From positions 124,001-188,000 of the forward strand of contig JAJDZZ010000026.1 in the NCBI GenBank assembly GCA_022824405.1: a DNA stretch of 64,000 nucleotides. The letters run 5' to 3'. Positions 39,346 to 48,913 of the stretch are shown here, piece after piece. The first letter of the stretch is position 1. The number at the start of each line of letters is the position of its first letter. The notes under the pieces are model-generated. The model was not told the origin of the DNA and made no database searches. It saw only the letters and a program-made list of their open reading frames with translations. The position numbers and the translations under genes are program-made. The stretch comes from Opitutales bacterium. Its GTDB lineage: Bacteria > Verrucomicrobiota > Verrucomicrobiia > Opitutales > UBA2995.

Positions 39346-39708
39346 ATGAAGGTAGAAAAGAAAGTTTTGCTGAAGCAGAAACGCCGTTGGCGTATCCGCA
39401 AGAAAATAGCTGGTAGCGCCAGCCAACCCCGGTTGGCAGTCCATTTCAGCAACAAACATATTTACGGCCAGGTCATCGACGATGAAGCTGGCAAGACAGT
39501 CATTTACGTATCCTCCCTGGACAAGGACCTACGGAAAAAATCGATCAAAGCGAATCGCGAAGGCGCGGTGGCGATCGGTCAAATCGTGGCGGAAAAGTCC
39601 AGAAAAGCTGGAATCGAGGCCGTGGTTTTTGACCGAAGCGGCCGTCTCTACCACGGTTGCGTCAAAGCCTTTGCCGAAGCAGCTCGGAAGGGTGGACTAA
39701 AATTTTAA
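39346..39708 (+). CDS. rplR: 50S ribosomal protein L18
   Basis: 120 residues with [34 protein letters not shown] and the C-terminal [27 protein letters not shown]18 mediates attachment of 5S rRNA to the large subunit. Confidence 0.97.
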   Translation: MKVEKKVLLKQKRRWRIRKKIAGSASQPRLAVHFSNKHIYGQVIDDEAGKTVIYVSSLDKDLRKKSIKANREGAVAIGQIVAEKSRKAGIEAVVFDRSGRLYHGCVKAFAEAARKGGLKF

Positions 39709-39724
39709 TCTCCAGAAGACCCTA

Positions 39725-40204
39725 ATGGCAATCGAACCAGAGGCCCCCGAATTATTCGACAAAGTCGTTCATATCAACCGCTGTGCCAAAGTGGTGAAAG
39801 GCGGACGACGTTTTAGTTTTTCCTCCCTCGTGGTGACTGGAGATCACAACGGCCGAGTGGGAGTGGGCCTCGGTAAGGCCAAAGAGGTTCCCGAAGCGAT
39901 TCGTAAGGGCACGGAAATGGCCCGCAAGAATATGGTTCACATTCAATTGCGCGAGGACACCATCCCCCATCAGGTGGTGGGCGAATCCGATGGCGGCAGA
40001 GTCTTGCTGCGCCCGGCTTCACCCGGGACCGGGGTAATTGCGGGCGGAAGTGTCCGAGCCGTTTTAGAGGCGGTGGGAATAAAAAACGTGCTCACCAAGT
40101 CCCTTAGATCGAATAATCAACGAGCCATGGTCAACGCCACCATGGCCGGGTTGAAAAAACTCCGTTCCAAACAACAAATCGCCCATCTCCGCTCCGCGGA
40201 ATAA
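39725..40204 (+). CDS. rpsE: 30S ribosomal protein S5
   Basis: 159 residues, with the N-terminal double-stranded RNA-binding fold ([18 protein letters not shown]) and a C-terminal block [30 protein letters not shown]5 contributes to accuracy and mRNA entry. rplO follows after 16 bases, so rpmD (L30), normally between these genes, is absent here. Confidence 0.98.
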   Translation: MAIEPEAPELFDKVVHINRCAKVVKGGRRFSFSSLVVTGDHNGRVGVGLGKAKEVPEAIRKGTEMARKNMVHIQLREDTIPHQVVGESDGGRVLLRPASPGTGVIAGGSVRAVLEAVGIKNVLTKSLRSNNQRAMVNATMAGLKKLRSKQQIAHLRSAE

Positions 40205-40220
40205 TCGAGGAGACAACGCA

Positions 40221-40667
40221 ATGAGACTTCACCAACTTTCCAATACACCGGGAGCTACCCACCGGAAAAAGCGCCTGGGTCAAGGGGAGGGTTCCGGAAA
40301 GGGTAAAACTTGCGGAAGGGGACATGGAGGCAGAAAATCCCGTAGCGGTGGAAGCATCCCCATCGGGTTTGAAGGAGGGCAAATTCCCCTTTATCGCAAG
40401 CTTCCCCGTCGCGGTTTCAACAACGCGCAATTCACCATCCGGTATGAAGTCGTAAACGTGGGGGACCTGGCCAAACTGGGGGATCAAACCAATGCCACTC
40501 CGGAGAACCTGGCCAAAGCCGGCTTGTTGCGGGCCGGGGCCAAGTCCATAAAAATCCTGGGATCGGGAGAAGTTGAAAAAGCCTACACGGTCAGCGCCCA
40601 TAAGTTCTCCGCCACGGCCAAAGCAAAGATAGAAAAGGCCGGTGGTGAAGCTGTTCTGCTCAGTTGA
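40221..40667 (+). CDS. rplO: 50S ribosomal protein L15
   Basis: 148 residues. The glycine/basic N-terminal extension GEGSGKGKTCGRGHGGRKSRSGG threads into 23S rRNA, and the C-terminal domain ends KAKIEKAGGEAVLLS. A clear GAGGAG ribosome-binding site is present. secY begins 24 bases downstream. Confidence 0.97.
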   Translation: MRLHQLSNTPGATHRKKRLGQGEGSGKGKTCGRGHGGRKSRSGGSIPIGFEGGQIPLYRKLPRRGFNNAQFTIRYEVVNVGDLAKLGDQTNATPENLAKAGLLRAGAKSIKILGSGEVEKAYTVSAHKFSATAKAKIEKAGGEAVLLS

Positions 40668-40691
40668 TCCGATACCTTCAAAATTCAGCAG

Positions 40692-42197
40692 ATGCTTTCC
40701 GCTTTCTCCAATAGCTTCAAAATCCCGGATCTCCGCAACAAGCTGTTCTACACCTTGTCCCTCCTGTTTGTGGCGCGCATCGGCGCCAACATCCCCATCC
40801 CGGGAATCAATCCCGCTCCTCTGCAAGAATTTTTTGCCGACCAGACCGCGGCGGGTGGTGGTGGCATGCTCGGGCTCTACAACATGTTTACGGGAGGGGC
40901 CCTTCTGAAAGGAGCGGTATTTGCCCTGGGCATCATGCCCTACATCTCGGCATCGATTATTTTCCAGTTGATGACCGCGGTTGTTCCGAGCCTGGCCCGG
41001 TTGTCCCGTGAAGGGGACGTGGGGCGCCAAAAGATTACCCAATACACGCGGTATGCAACGGTGCTAATCTGCTTGGTGCAGGGAACGCTGATGATAATGG
41101 GTTTGAAAAACCCCCAGAGTCTCTTTTCAGGGTTCGACCAGCGCATTTACAGCCCGATTATCCTGAGCGACAGCCTTTGGTTTTTCTTTAGCGCCGTCAT
41201 CATTTTAACTACCGGCACCATCATCCTGATGTGGTTGGGAGAACAAATTACCCAAAACGGAATCGGGAACGGAGTTTCCCTGTTGATTACGGTGGGCATT
41301 GTGGCCGACCTTCCCGGGGCATTGGCCACCCTCTACCGCCTTGTATTCGCGCCCGTCGGCACTAGTCGGATCGAGGTTCCCCAACTGGCTGTCATGCTGA
41401 TTCTATTGTTGGTCGTGACGGCGGGGCTGGTGGCGGTTATCCAGGCCATGCGGAAAATTCCCGTGCAGTACGCCAAGCGGGTAGTCGGGCGCAAGGTGTA
41501 CGGGGGCCAGACCTCGTTTCTTCCCCTGAAAGTCAATTACTCCGGAGTGATGCCCGTCATCTTTGCCAGCGCCATTCTGCTCTTCCCGCAACAAATTTTT
41601 TCCTACCTGGGAGCCAGTAGTGAGAACCTCAGCTTTTTCAGCAGCATGTCCGCCTGGTTCAACCAGGGAACCCCCAGCTACTATTTCATATTCGGAATGC
41701 TGATCCTGCTTTTCAGCTATTTCTGGGTATCCGTCATGTTCAAGCCCATCCAGATCGCGGATGACCTGAAAAAATACGGAGGTTATATTCCCGGGGTGCG
41801 TCCAGGTGAGCCGACAGCGAAGTTTCTCGATTTCATCATGACCCGCCTGACCTTTGCCGGCGCGGTATTCCTGACCCTGATTGCGGTTTTTCCGGATATT
41901 CTCCTCTTCACCTACAACGTTCCCTTCCAGATTTCCAACTTCTTTGGCGGAACCGGGATGTTGATTACCGTGGGCGTATTGCTGGATCTGCTTCAACGGA
42001 TCGAGACCTATCTGCTGCAACGCCATTACGACGGCTTCATGAAAAAGGGACGTATTCGTGGACGCAGTCCGGCCAGGGCTCGCCGTCAGATTGCTTCCAC
42101 GGGTCAGTTGAAGAATATCGGACCCCTCATGGTGGTATTGGGTGGGATCTTCCTGGTAGGTATCGTTTCCTGGGTACTGCGCTCCTGGGTTCTGTGA
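40692..42197 (+). CDS. secY: Preprotein translocase subunit SecY
   Basis: 501 residues, about 60 longer than E. coli SecY. Ten TM spans can be traced, starting FKIPDLRNKLFYTLSLLFVARIGANIPIPGIN. The cytoplasmic ribosome/SecA-binding loops include RKIPVQYAKRVVGRKVYGGQ and YGGYIPGVRPGEPTAKFLD. The extra length lies in the first periplasmic loop and in the C-terminal tail. map follows after 3 bases. Confidence 0.98.
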   Translation: MLSAFSNSFKIPDLRNKLFYTLSLLFVARIGANIPIPGINPAPLQEFFADQTAAGGGGMLGLYNMFTGGALLKGAVFALGIMPYISASIIFQLMTAVVPSLARLSREGDVGRQKITQYTRYATVLICLVQGTLMIMGLKNPQSLFSGFDQRIYSPIILSDSLWFFFSAVIILTTGTIILMWLGEQITQNGIGNGVSLLITVGIVADLPGALATLYRLVFAPVGTSRIEVPQLAVMLILLLVVTAGLVAVIQAMRKIPVQYAKRVVGRKVYGGQTSFLPLKVNYSGVMPVIFASAILLFPQQIFSYLGASSENLSFFSSMSAWFNQGTPSYYFIFGMLILLFSYFWVSVMFKPIQIADDLKKYGGYIPGVRPGEPTAKFLDFIMTRLTFAGAVFLTLIAVFPDILLFTYNVPFQISNFFGGTGMLITVGVLLDLLQRIETYLLQRHYDGFMKKGRIRGRSPARARRQIASTGQLKNIGPLMVVLGGIFLVGIVSWVLRSWVL

Positions 42198-42200
42198 GGT

Positions 42201-43001
42201 ATGGTCACGGCCCCATATTGTCTTCCCGACTCCATGATACCCATCAAAAACAGCCACGAGGTCGAACGGATGCGCAAGGCCTGCCAAATTGCGGCCACGG
42301 TGCTCGACCGCGTTGTGAATCTGGTCGGTCCGGGTGTGAATACCTATGACCTGGACCAGGCGGGGAAACGCTATATCCGGGAATCAGGCGCCACCAGCGC
42401 CTGCCACAATTTTCAAAGTGGCAACCGGATCTATCCAGGTTACATCTGCGTCTCGGTCAATGACGAGGTTGTCCACGGCATCGGTTCCCTGAGGCGCACC
42501 ATCCGCCCGGGCGATGTGGTTTCAGTAGACGTTGTCATTTCCTACGATGGGTTTATTGGGGACAATGCCCGGACGGTTATGGTGGGGGAGGTTTCCGCCG
42601 AGGTGCGGCACCTGGTGGAGACAACCCGCGGCGCCCTCAGCCATGCTATTTCCTTTGCCAGAGACGGAGGCCGGGTTGGGGACATATCCCATGCCGTTCA
42701 GACCTTCGTGGAATCCCGCGGGCTCTCCATTGTACGGGAATTTGTCGGCCATGGGGTGGGCAGGTCCATGCACGAAGCTCCTCAAATTCCCAATCACGGC
42801 AGAAAAGGCAAAGGCGATCGCTTAAGGGCCGGAATGACACTGGCCATCGAACCCATGGTAAACTTGGGAAAACACGAAGTGAAAGTGGCCGATGACGGCT
42901 GGACTGCTGTAACCATGGATGGTAAACCATCCGCTCACTTCGAGCACACCGTCTTGATCACACGAAACGGTCCCGAAATCTTAACTTTACCAAAAAAATA
43001 G
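42201..43001 (+). CDS. map: Methionine aminopeptidase type I
   Basis: 266 residues if started at 42201, where GAGG precedes the ATG; a start at 42234 (MIPIKNSHEVERMRKA) would match the family length equally well. The metal ligands are recognisable: D in SVDVVISYDG, D in FIGDNARTV, H in VGHGVGRSMHE, E in IEPMV and E in HFEHTVLI. The enzyme removes initiator methionine from nascent proteins. Its place between secY and rpsM is common, but adk, infA and rpmJ, which usually join it, are missing. Confidence 0.95.
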   Translation: MVTAPYCLPDSMIPIKNSHEVERMRKACQIAATVLDRVVNLVGPGVNTYDLDQAGKRYIRESGATSACHNFQSGNRIYPGYICVSVNDEVVHGIGSLRRTIRPGDVVSVDVVISYDGFIGDNARTVMVGEVSAEVRHLVETTRGALSHAISFARDGGRVGDISHAVQTFVESRGLSIVREFVGHGVGRSMHEAPQIPNHGRKGKGDRLRAGMTLAIEPMVNLGKHEVKVADDGWTAVTMDGKPSAHFEHTVLITRNGPEILTLPKK

Positions 43002-43064
43002 CTTTTCAAAAGGACTTGACTTGTTATTTTGGCCACTTTTCACAAATTCCATCATTGACCCTGC

Positions 43065-43439
43065 ATGCCTAGATTACTCGGTGTAGAAATACCTAATAAT
43101 AAGCGAATTGCTTATGCGCTTCGCTATATTTACGGTATCGGTCCCACTCGTGCGGAACAGATCGTCGAGGCCCTGGGGATCGATCCCTCCTTGCGATCGC
43201 ATGAACTGAAGGAGGAGCATATGAACCAGATCTCCGAAATCATCGTGAAGAAACAATGGATGATCGAAGGGGATCTGAGACGGGAAATCGCGGGCAATCT
43301 CAAGCGCCTGCAGGCCATCCAATGCTACCGCGGTCTGCGTCATCGCCGGGGTCTCCCGGTCCGCGGTCAACGAACCAATACCAACGCCCGCACTCGCAAA
43401 GGCGCTCGCAAGACCGTCGGTGTCGTTTCCAAAAGGTAG
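43065..43439 (+). CDS. rpsM: 30S ribosomal protein S13
   Basis: 124 residues, opening [19 protein letters not shown] and ending in the basic [22 protein letters not shown] tail that contacts tRNA in the P site. A 63-base spacer precedes it, with a weak promoter-like TTGACT (43016-43021) and TTCACA (43039-43044). No Shine-Dalgarno is visible. Confidence 0.97.
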   Translation: MPRLLGVEIPNNKRIAYALRYIYGIGPTRAEQIVEALGIDPSLRSHELKEEHMNQISEIIVKKQWMIEGDLRREIAGNLKRLQAIQCYRGLRHRRGLPVRGQRTNTNARTRKGARKTVGVVSKR

Positions 43440-43450
43440 TTAATTTTTTT

Positions 43451-44065
43451 ATGAGTAAAGAGGAAATATCGGAGGATAAGCCGGCCCAACCGGCTGCGGA
43501 AACTCTCCAGGCGGAGGCCAGGGAAAAGGGTGGGGAATCGGTTTCAAAGGAAACCTCTTCCCAGGAATCCTCAGCCAAAGTGGCTTCTGGCAAGGAAGCC
43601 GAAACCCCAGGTCAGGCTACGGAGAAGGAAGGCGAGAAAAAGAAAGGCACAGCCATTGCGGACCTACTCAAAGACGACTTGGCCGGGGCAAAAATCCGCC
43701 GTGCCAAGGGGAGTAAGAATATTACTTCAGGGGTGGTGCACGTAGTGGCCACCTTCAACAACACCAAGGTGACCGTTACCGACACCAAGGGTAACGTCAT
43801 TTCCTGGAGTTCGGCTGGAAAATGCAATTTCCGCGGTTCCCGCAAATCTACCGCCTATGCCGCGCAGGTGGTGACTCAGGATGCGGCCCGGGCGGCCATG
43901 GCGCATGGGCTCAAGGAAGTAAAAGTCCACCTTAAGGGTCCCGGTTTGGGACGCGACTCCGCTGTCCGCGCCTTGCAGGCCCTTGGGGTGATCGTGCTGG
44001 CCATTGTCGACAAAACCCCCGTTCCGCACAATGGTTGCCGCCCGCCAAAGCGTCGTCGCGTATAA
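43451..44065 (+). CDS. rpsK: 30S ribosomal protein S11 with acidic N-terminal extension
   Basis: 204 residues against about 129 in most bacteria. The S11 core begins near residue 83 ([26 protein letters not shown]), with [20 protein letters not shown] and the normal basic ending [15 protein letters not shown]. Residues 1-80 are a low-complexity Glu/Ala/Lys/Ser-rich extension, predicted disordered and starting [12 protein letters not shown] chose the ATG at 43451 because it is the only start between the rpsM stop and the core that keeps the reading frame short of rpsM; no later ATG lies in the extension. The extension would project from the 30S platform near the mRNA exit. Confidence 0.95.
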   Translation: MSKEEISEDKPAQPAAETLQAEAREKGGESVSKETSSQESSAKVASGKEAETPGQATEKEGEKKKGTAIADLLKDDLAGAKIRRAKGSKNITSGVVHVVATFNNTKVTVTDTKGNVISWSSAGKCNFRGSRKSTAYAAQVVTQDAARAAMAHGLKEVKVHLKGPGLGRDSAVRALQALGVIVLAIVDKTPVPHNGCRPPKRRRV

Positions 44066-44085
44066 TCGATCAATTCAAGTTTGGT

Positions 44086-44694
44086 ATGGCTCGTTACACT
44101 GGTCCCACTACACGCATTAATCGCCGGTTTGGTATGGCGATTTTTCCGCCGAACAAGGCTTTTGAACGGAAGAGCTACCCCCCGGGGTCGCACGGCTCAC
44201 GATTGCGTCGGAAGCAAAGCGAGTACTCCATCGGCTTGGCCGAGAAACAAAAGCTCCGCTACACCTACGGAATGACGGAAAAGCAGTTTCGCCGTACCTT
44301 CCAACAGGCAAAAAAGGCCGGTGGAGTGACCGGTGAAGTATTTTTGCAGCGCCTGGAAACACGGCTCGATAATGTGATTTACCGCATGAATCTGGCCAAG
44401 ACCCGTTCCGCCGCCCGGCAGTTTGTCAATCATGGACACATCCTGGTCAACGGCAGAAAAGTGGATATACCCAGTTTCCGAGTTTCACCGGGTGACGAGA
44501 TCGAGGTCAAGGACGCCACTTCCTCCAAACAATTGGCCACTCGTGCTTTGGATGAAACCCGGGCCCGTCTCATTCCCGAGTGGGCCTCGCTTTCCGAAGA
44601 TACTTTCAAGGGAAAGATCCTTCGTCTACCCACCCGCGAAGAGATCGAAGTGGGCATCAATGAACAACTCATCGTCGAGTTTTACAGCCGATGA
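44086..44694 (+). CDS. rpsD: 30S ribosomal protein S4
   Basis: 202 residues from the ATG at 44086; upstream in-frame codons lie in rpsK. It is the zinc-free type (no N-terminal cysteines). The S4 RNA-binding domain reads RLDNVIYRMNLAKTRSAARQFVNHGHILVNGRKVDIPSF. S4 starts 30S assembly and in E. coli represses the alpha operon. Confidence 0.97.
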   Translation: MARYTGPTTRINRRFGMAIFPPNKAFERKSYPPGSHGSRLRRKQSEYSIGLAEKQKLRYTYGMTEKQFRRTFQQAKKAGGVTGEVFLQRLETRLDNVIYRMNLAKTRSAARQFVNHGHILVNGRKVDIPSFRVSPGDEIEVKDATSSKQLATRALDETRARLIPEWASLSEDTFKGKILRLPTREEIEVGINEQLIVEFYSR

Positions 44695-44732
44695 TTTTTA
44701 CATTTCGTATTTAATTTTACCTCTGGTAGATC

Positions 44733-45731
44733 ATGGTTACACGATTAAGAATATTCGAACTTCCCAACCGACTGGCCAAGGAAGAAGAAAGCGCTACGGA
44801 AACGTATTCCAAATTTATCGCCGAGCCCTTTGAAGGTGGATATGGACACACCATCGGTAATTCCCTGCGCCGCGTGCTTCTGAGTTCCATTGAGGGGTCC
44901 GCTATCTCCTCGGTCAAAATCGACGGAGTAGATCACGAATTCCAAAGCCTCGAAGGAGTGGTAGAAGACATCACCGATGTGGTGCTCAACCTGAAAAAAA
45001 TCCTTTTGATCAATCACAAGCGCGAACCGGTCCAGTTGATCCTCGATGTCACCAAGGTGGGACCTGTCACCGCCGCCGATATTCGACCCGATGCCAACAT
45101 AGAGATCATCAATCCGGATCAGGTCATTTGTACCTTGGACAAGGAACGGCGGATCCTGGCCGAGTTGGAAGTAAAAGTGGGACGTGGTTACGTAACCGGC
45201 GAAGAAAACAAATCCGAGGAGGATCCCATAGGGGTGATTCCCATCGATTGCCTCTATAGCCCGGTGCGGTTGGTAAAATACAGTGTGGAAAACACCCGGG
45301 TGGGCCAAATGACGGACTACGACAAGTTGATCCTGGAAGTCTCCACCGATGGCCGAATCTCACCGGATGACGCGCTGAAGCACGCCGCTTCCATTCTCAA
45401 ACACCATCTCGACGTATTCGACGCCGTATCCGATGAATCGGTCGAGTTCGAGGTGGCGGGGGCCGAAGTGAGCGAGGAACAGAACAAGCTGCGCAAATTG
45501 CTCAATATGAGTGTGAATGAAATCGAGCTCTCGGTGCGTGCGGCCAATTGCCTCAATAATGCCAACATAACAACAGTGGGGGAACTTGCCATGAAATCGG
45601 AGCAGGAAATGCTCAAGTACCGCAATTTTGGTAAAAAGTCCCTCAATGAAATAAAATCCAAGCTTGAACAACAGGGCCTGTCTCTGGGAATGAAGATCGA
45701 CGAGCGTCTGCTCGATGCCAGGATGGACTAA
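44733..45731 (+). CDS. rpoA: DNA-directed RNA polymerase subunit alpha
   Basis: 332 residues. The N-terminal domain carries the dimerisation/assembly sequence EPFEGGYGHTIGNSLRRVLLSS, and a flexible linker leads to the alpha-CTD with LLNMSVNEIELSVRAANCLNNANITTVGEL and RNFGKKSLNEIKSKL, which binds UP elements and activators. Position after rpsD and before rplQ is the usual one. Confidence 0.98.
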   Translation: MVTRLRIFELPNRLAKEEESATETYSKFIAEPFEGGYGHTIGNSLRRVLLSSIEGSAISSVKIDGVDHEFQSLEGVVEDITDVVLNLKKILLINHKREPVQLILDVTKVGPVTAADIRPDANIEIINPDQVICTLDKERRILAELEVKVGRGYVTGEENKSEEDPIGVIPIDCLYSPVRLVKYSVENTRVGQMTDYDKLILEVSTDGRISPDDALKHAASILKHHLDVFDAVSDESVEFEVAGAEVSEEQNKLRKLLNMSVNEIELSVRAANCLNNANITTVGELAMKSEQEMLKYRNFGKKSLNEIKSKLEQQGLSLGMKIDERLLDARMD

Positions 45732-45752
45732 CACGCCTGTCTACCAATTGAA

Positions 45753-46175
45753 ATGCGCCATTTAAAGCACCGACATTTATTGGGGGTAAAAAAAGCCCAC
45801 AGGATGGCCCTTATGGCCAACCTCGGCTGTGCCTTGATTGTGGAAGGTCGTATCGAGACCACCCTGGCCAAGGCCAAAGCCCTGCGGCCTTTTGTGGAAA
45901 AATTGATCACACGAGGGAAAAGGGGAACTCTGACCGACCGCCGGATCGTTTTCTCTCGCCTGCGCAACAAGAAAGCGGTGCAAATCCTCTTTAACGAAAA
46001 AGCATCTGAATTCAAGGACCGCCCGGGAGGTTATACCCGCATTTATAAGTTGGGCAGGCGCGTCGGAGATGCTGCCGAAATGGCGCTTATTGAACTCATT
46101 CCCGCCTCCGACGAAGGTTACCCCAAAAAAAGGAGATCTGGGCAAGAAGCCAGGAAGGCAGATAAAAACCCTTAG
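45753..46175 (+). CDS. rplQ: 50S ribosomal protein L17
   Basis: 140 residues. MRHLKHRHLLGVKKAHRMALMANLGCALI and RIETTLAKAKALRPFVEKLIT are the diagnostic blocks. The last 25 residues are a lysine/arginine-rich tail (PKKRRSGQEARKADKNP) beyond the typical end. It closes the ribosomal part of the locus. Confidence 0.96.
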   Translation: MRHLKHRHLLGVKKAHRMALMANLGCALIVEGRIETTLAKAKALRPFVEKLITRGKRGTLTDRRIVFSRLRNKKAVQILFNEKASEFKDRPGGYTRIYKLGRRVGDAAEMALIELIPASDEGYPKKRRSGQEARKADKNP

Positions 46176-46219
46176 CAAGGAACGAAGGTGAAGGGCGCGC
46201 CTTAACCACTGGCGCGTTT

Positions 46220-46462
46220 ATGTTTGAGATGATTCCCATTACACTCGGTCAAGGTTTCTTCATTTACCTGATGGGTGGAATCGGATTCATTCTGTTTTTG
46301 TGGATTTATTACGATTATCGCGATAAGCATTTCTACCAGTCGGAACGCTCCAAAACGGTCTTCCATTGCATCAAATGCGGCAAGATTTATGCCGATAAGA
46401 TGGGGGTAAAGCAGTCGAGATGTCCAAGCTGCCAATTCAAAAACGCCCCTCTCCAGTTTTAA
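46220..46462 (+). CDS. 80-residue membrane protein with a zinc-ribbon tail, unknown
   Basis: 80 residues. One TM span at about 11-30 ([20 protein letters not shown]) is followed by a basic/aromatic cytoplasmic stretch and a C-terminal zinc ribbon: C50-x2-C53 in HCIKCGKIY and C68-x2-C71 in SRCPSCQ. No family is recognised. It is 44 bases after rplQ and its stop is one base before the guaA start, so it is co-transcribed with guaA. The ribbon might bind zinc at the membrane surface; that is inference from the four cysteines. Confidence 0.75.
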   Translation: MFEMIPITLGQGFFIYLMGGIGFILFLWIYYDYRDKHFYQSERSKTVFHCIKCGKIYADKMGVKQSRCPSCQFKNAPLQF

Positions 46463-46463
46463 A

Positions 46464-48002
46464 ATGGCCCAGGTCGTAGCTGTCCTCGATTTCGGATCTC
46501 AATACACCCAGGTAATTGCCCGCCGACTGAGAGAATGCCAGGTTTACTCCAAGGTTTATCCCTACTCCACCTCCGCTGCATCGTTCAGGGAGGAAGGGGT
46601 GAAGGGAATCATCCTGTCGGGGGGGCCATCCAGTGTTTTGGCCGATAATGCCCCCCTGCCTGACCGTGGTATTTTCCAACTAGGAGTGCCGATCCTGGGC
46701 ATTTGCTACGGAATCCAACTGCTGGGGCATATGCTCGGAGGCAAAACCGAACCCAGCGAGGAACGCGAGTACGGAAAGGGGGCCTTGCAGTTGACTTCGG
46801 ACAGTCCCTTGTTCGAGGGAATACCACGGCGGATACAGGTCTGGAACTCCCATGGAGATAAACTTACCCAATTACCTCCCGGATTTGAATCCATCGCCAG
46901 AACGGAAAACAGCGAATTCTCCGCCATAGAAAACCCGGAGCTTCAATTTTTCGGTTTGCAGTTCCACCCGGAGGTGTTCCACACCGAGCGAGGAACAGAT
47001 ATCATTGGCAATTTTCTCTTCCGGATTTGCCACTGCCGGGGTGACTGGAACATGGCCCGTTACATCGATTCATCCATTGCGGCCATCCGCCAAACCGTGG
47101 GATCCAGTAGGGTCATTTTGGGCCTCAGTGGGGGAGTGGACAGTTCCGTTGCGGCAAAACTCATCCATGAGGCTATTGGAAATCAGTTAACCTGCGTTTT
47201 CGTGGACAATGGGTTGCTGCGGGAAAAGGAGCGCCAGGCAGTGGAAAAACTCTACCGGAAACACTTCCAGGCCCATCTCGTGGTGGCGGATGCCCGAGAT
47301 ATCTTTTTGAACCGCCTCAAGGGAGTGACGGATCCGGAGAGGAAACGAATTATTATCGGCAATACCTTCATCGAAGTCTTCGAGGCCGAGATGTCAAAAA
47401 TGGGCAAGGTCGAATTCCTGGCCCAAGGCACCATTTATCCCGACGTCATCGAAAGCATTCCCATCGATGGTAATCCCGCCTCGCTCATCAAGAGTCATCA
47501 CAATGTGGGCGGATTGCCCAAACGGATGAAACTGAAAATCCTCGAGCCGCTCAACCAGCTATTCAAGGATGAGGTGAGAAAACTTGGAGAAGAATTGGGT
47601 TTGCCCAGGCACCTGGTTTGGCGACAACCCTTTCCCGGACCGGGGCTGGCCGTGCGGGTGCTTGGCGAAATAACCGAGGAGCGTCTCGGTATCTTGCGTC
47701 GGGCAGACGCCATCCTTTTGGACGAAATGACAAAGGCGGGCATGTACTACAAGGTGTGGCAGTCCTTTGCCGTATTTCTTCCCATTCGAACGGTGGGGGT
47801 AATGGGAGACGAACGAACCTACGACAACGTCATCGCTTTGAGAATCGTGGAGAGTATCGATGCCATGACGGCTGATTGGGTCGACCTCGATCACAATTTG
47901 CTGCAACGAATTTCCAACCGCATCATTAACGAAGTCAAAGGGGTCAACCGCGTCGTGCTCGATATCAGTTCCAAGCCACCCAGTACCATTGAGTGGGAAT
48001 AG
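46464..48002 (+). CDS. guaA: GMP synthase (glutamine-hydrolysing)
   Basis: 512 residues. The class I amidotransferase domain has nucleophile C81 (LGICYG) and the FHPEV pair near 171-174. The ATP pyrophosphatase domain has the PP-loop LSGGVDSSV near 218-226. The C-terminal dimerisation domain ends with the substrate-binding [13 protein letters not shown]. It converts XMP to GMP with glutamine as nitrogen donor. It is one base downstream of the membrane zinc-ribbon gene. Confidence 0.98.
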   Translation: MAQVVAVLDFGSQYTQVIARRLRECQVYSKVYPYSTSAASFREEGVKGIILSGGPSSVLADNAPLPDRGIFQLGVPILGICYGIQLLGHMLGGKTEPSEEREYGKGALQLTSDSPLFEGIPRRIQVWNSHGDKLTQLPPGFESIARTENSEFSAIENPELQFFGLQFHPEVFHTERGTDIIGNFLFRICHCRGDWNMARYIDSSIAAIRQTVGSSRVILGLSGGVDSSVAAKLIHEAIGNQLTCVFVDNGLLREKERQAVEKLYRKHFQAHLVVADARDIFLNRLKGVTDPERKRIIIGNTFIEVFEAEMSKMGKVEFLAQGTIYPDVIESIPIDGNPASLIKSHHNVGGLPKRMKLKILEPLNQLFKDEVRKLGEELGLPRHLVWRQPFPGPGLAVRVLGEITEERLGILRRADAILLDEMTKAGMYYKVWQSFAVFLPIRTVGVMGDERTYDNVIALRIVESIDAMTADWVDLDHNLLQRISNRIINEVKGVNRVVLDISSKPPSTIEWE

Positions 48003-48040
48003 AACCGCGCCCGCTGGAACGAAGTCGAAACGACCGGAAA

Positions 48041-48056
48041 CATCCGAATTCGGATG
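48041..48056. repeat. Perfect 16-base palindrome CATCCGAATTCGGATG
   Basis: A perfect dyad with no central spacer, 39 bases after the guaA stop and 78 bases before the next gene. Flanking sequence continues into CGACGGAAAAAAATTGG. It could be an operator or a hairpin of a terminator; a short A-run rather than a T-run follows on the plus strand. Confidence 0.6.
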
Positions 48057-48133
48057 CGACGGAAAAAAATTGGATTGAACATCGGATGAATCTACTAGTC
48101 CTATAACCTTGCCTCAAATTTGCCGATAAGGAA

Positions 48134-48910
48134 ATGAACCGGGCATTTTTCAGATTACTGCTGGCCACGCATTCGATGAGAACCTCGATCCTTCTTATAT
48201 CGGGGCTCATCTGCTCGCCTCTTTCAGTGACCGCGGACGATCCGGAAGCGGAGGCGATTCTGGCCAAGGCACGGCAGCGTTTGGGTAGCGAAGCCAAGCT
48301 GAACGGGGTGCATTCCCTGCGGTTCTCAGGTACTATAACTACGGTCAAGGGCAAGTCGAACACCATCGAAATTGTCTTGAAAAAACCATATAAGCAGCGC
48401 CAGGTTTTTGTCGGGGATAAACTGGTTCGTGAAATTGGGCTCAACGACTACGTGGCCTGGACCAGGGTTTATAACAAAAATACCCCCAAGCTCTACAATC
48501 TCATGCTCCATACCGCCGAAGCGCTCCGGCGCATTCGAGCCTCCACCTATGAAAATCTCTACTTCTTTTTTCCCTACTCGAACCGTTGGCGCAAAGTGGA
48601 ATACCTGGACCGAAATGTCTACGATGGTCTGATGGTTCACCGCGTAAAAGTTTCCTATGGAAACGTTTATTATCTTCGCTATATTGAGGAATCGACCGGA
48701 CAGCTTGTTCTGACCGAAGTCGAGACTGGAGAACGCATCGTGGAAGGTGGCGAGATGTTTGCCGGCGGAATCCGCTTTCCCCGCACCTTGACCACCTTCC
48801 GGGATGGGAACGAAGTGCACCGGATTGCCTTTGATGAAATACAAGTGAATCCCGTTTTGGACGATTCACTGTTCAATTTGCCCCCTCTTCCCGGGCTGAA
48901 GCAAAAATAA
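48134..48910 (+). CDS. Exported LolA-like outer-membrane lipoprotein-sorting family protein
   Basis: 258 residues with an N-terminal signal peptide; the start could also be the ATG at 48176, which places the hydrophobic core (SILLISGLICSPLSVTA) directly after RT. The mature part resembles the beta-rich LolA/LppX half-barrel proteins: ILAKARQRLGSEAKLNGVHSLRFSGTIT, then repeated YxKxxxKxY/VEYLDRNVYDG strands and the DGNEVHRIAFDEIQVNPVLDDSLFNLP ending typical of the family. It would bind a hydrophobic ligand in the periplasm. It is 3 bases before hisD, possibly co-transcribed only by proximity. Confidence 0.7.
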   Translation: MNRAFFRLLLATHSMRTSILLISGLICSPLSVTADDPEAEAILAKARQRLGSEAKLNGVHSLRFSGTITTVKGKSNTIEIVLKKPYKQRQVFVGDKLVREIGLNDYVAWTRVYNKNTPKLYNLMLHTAEALRRIRASTYENLYFFFPYSNRWRKVEYLDRNVYDGLMVHRVKVSYGNVYYLRYIEESTGQLVLTEVETGERIVEGGEMFAGGIRFPRTLTTFRDGNEVHRIAFDEIQVNPVLDDSLFNLPPLPGLKQK

Positions 48911-48913
48911 CCG

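Noticed and set aside
42201-42233. A decisive choice of the map start at 42201 over 42234
   Set aside because: Both starts remain possible. The earlier one has a GAGG upstream, while the later one fits the family length, so I kept the earlier and note the doubt.
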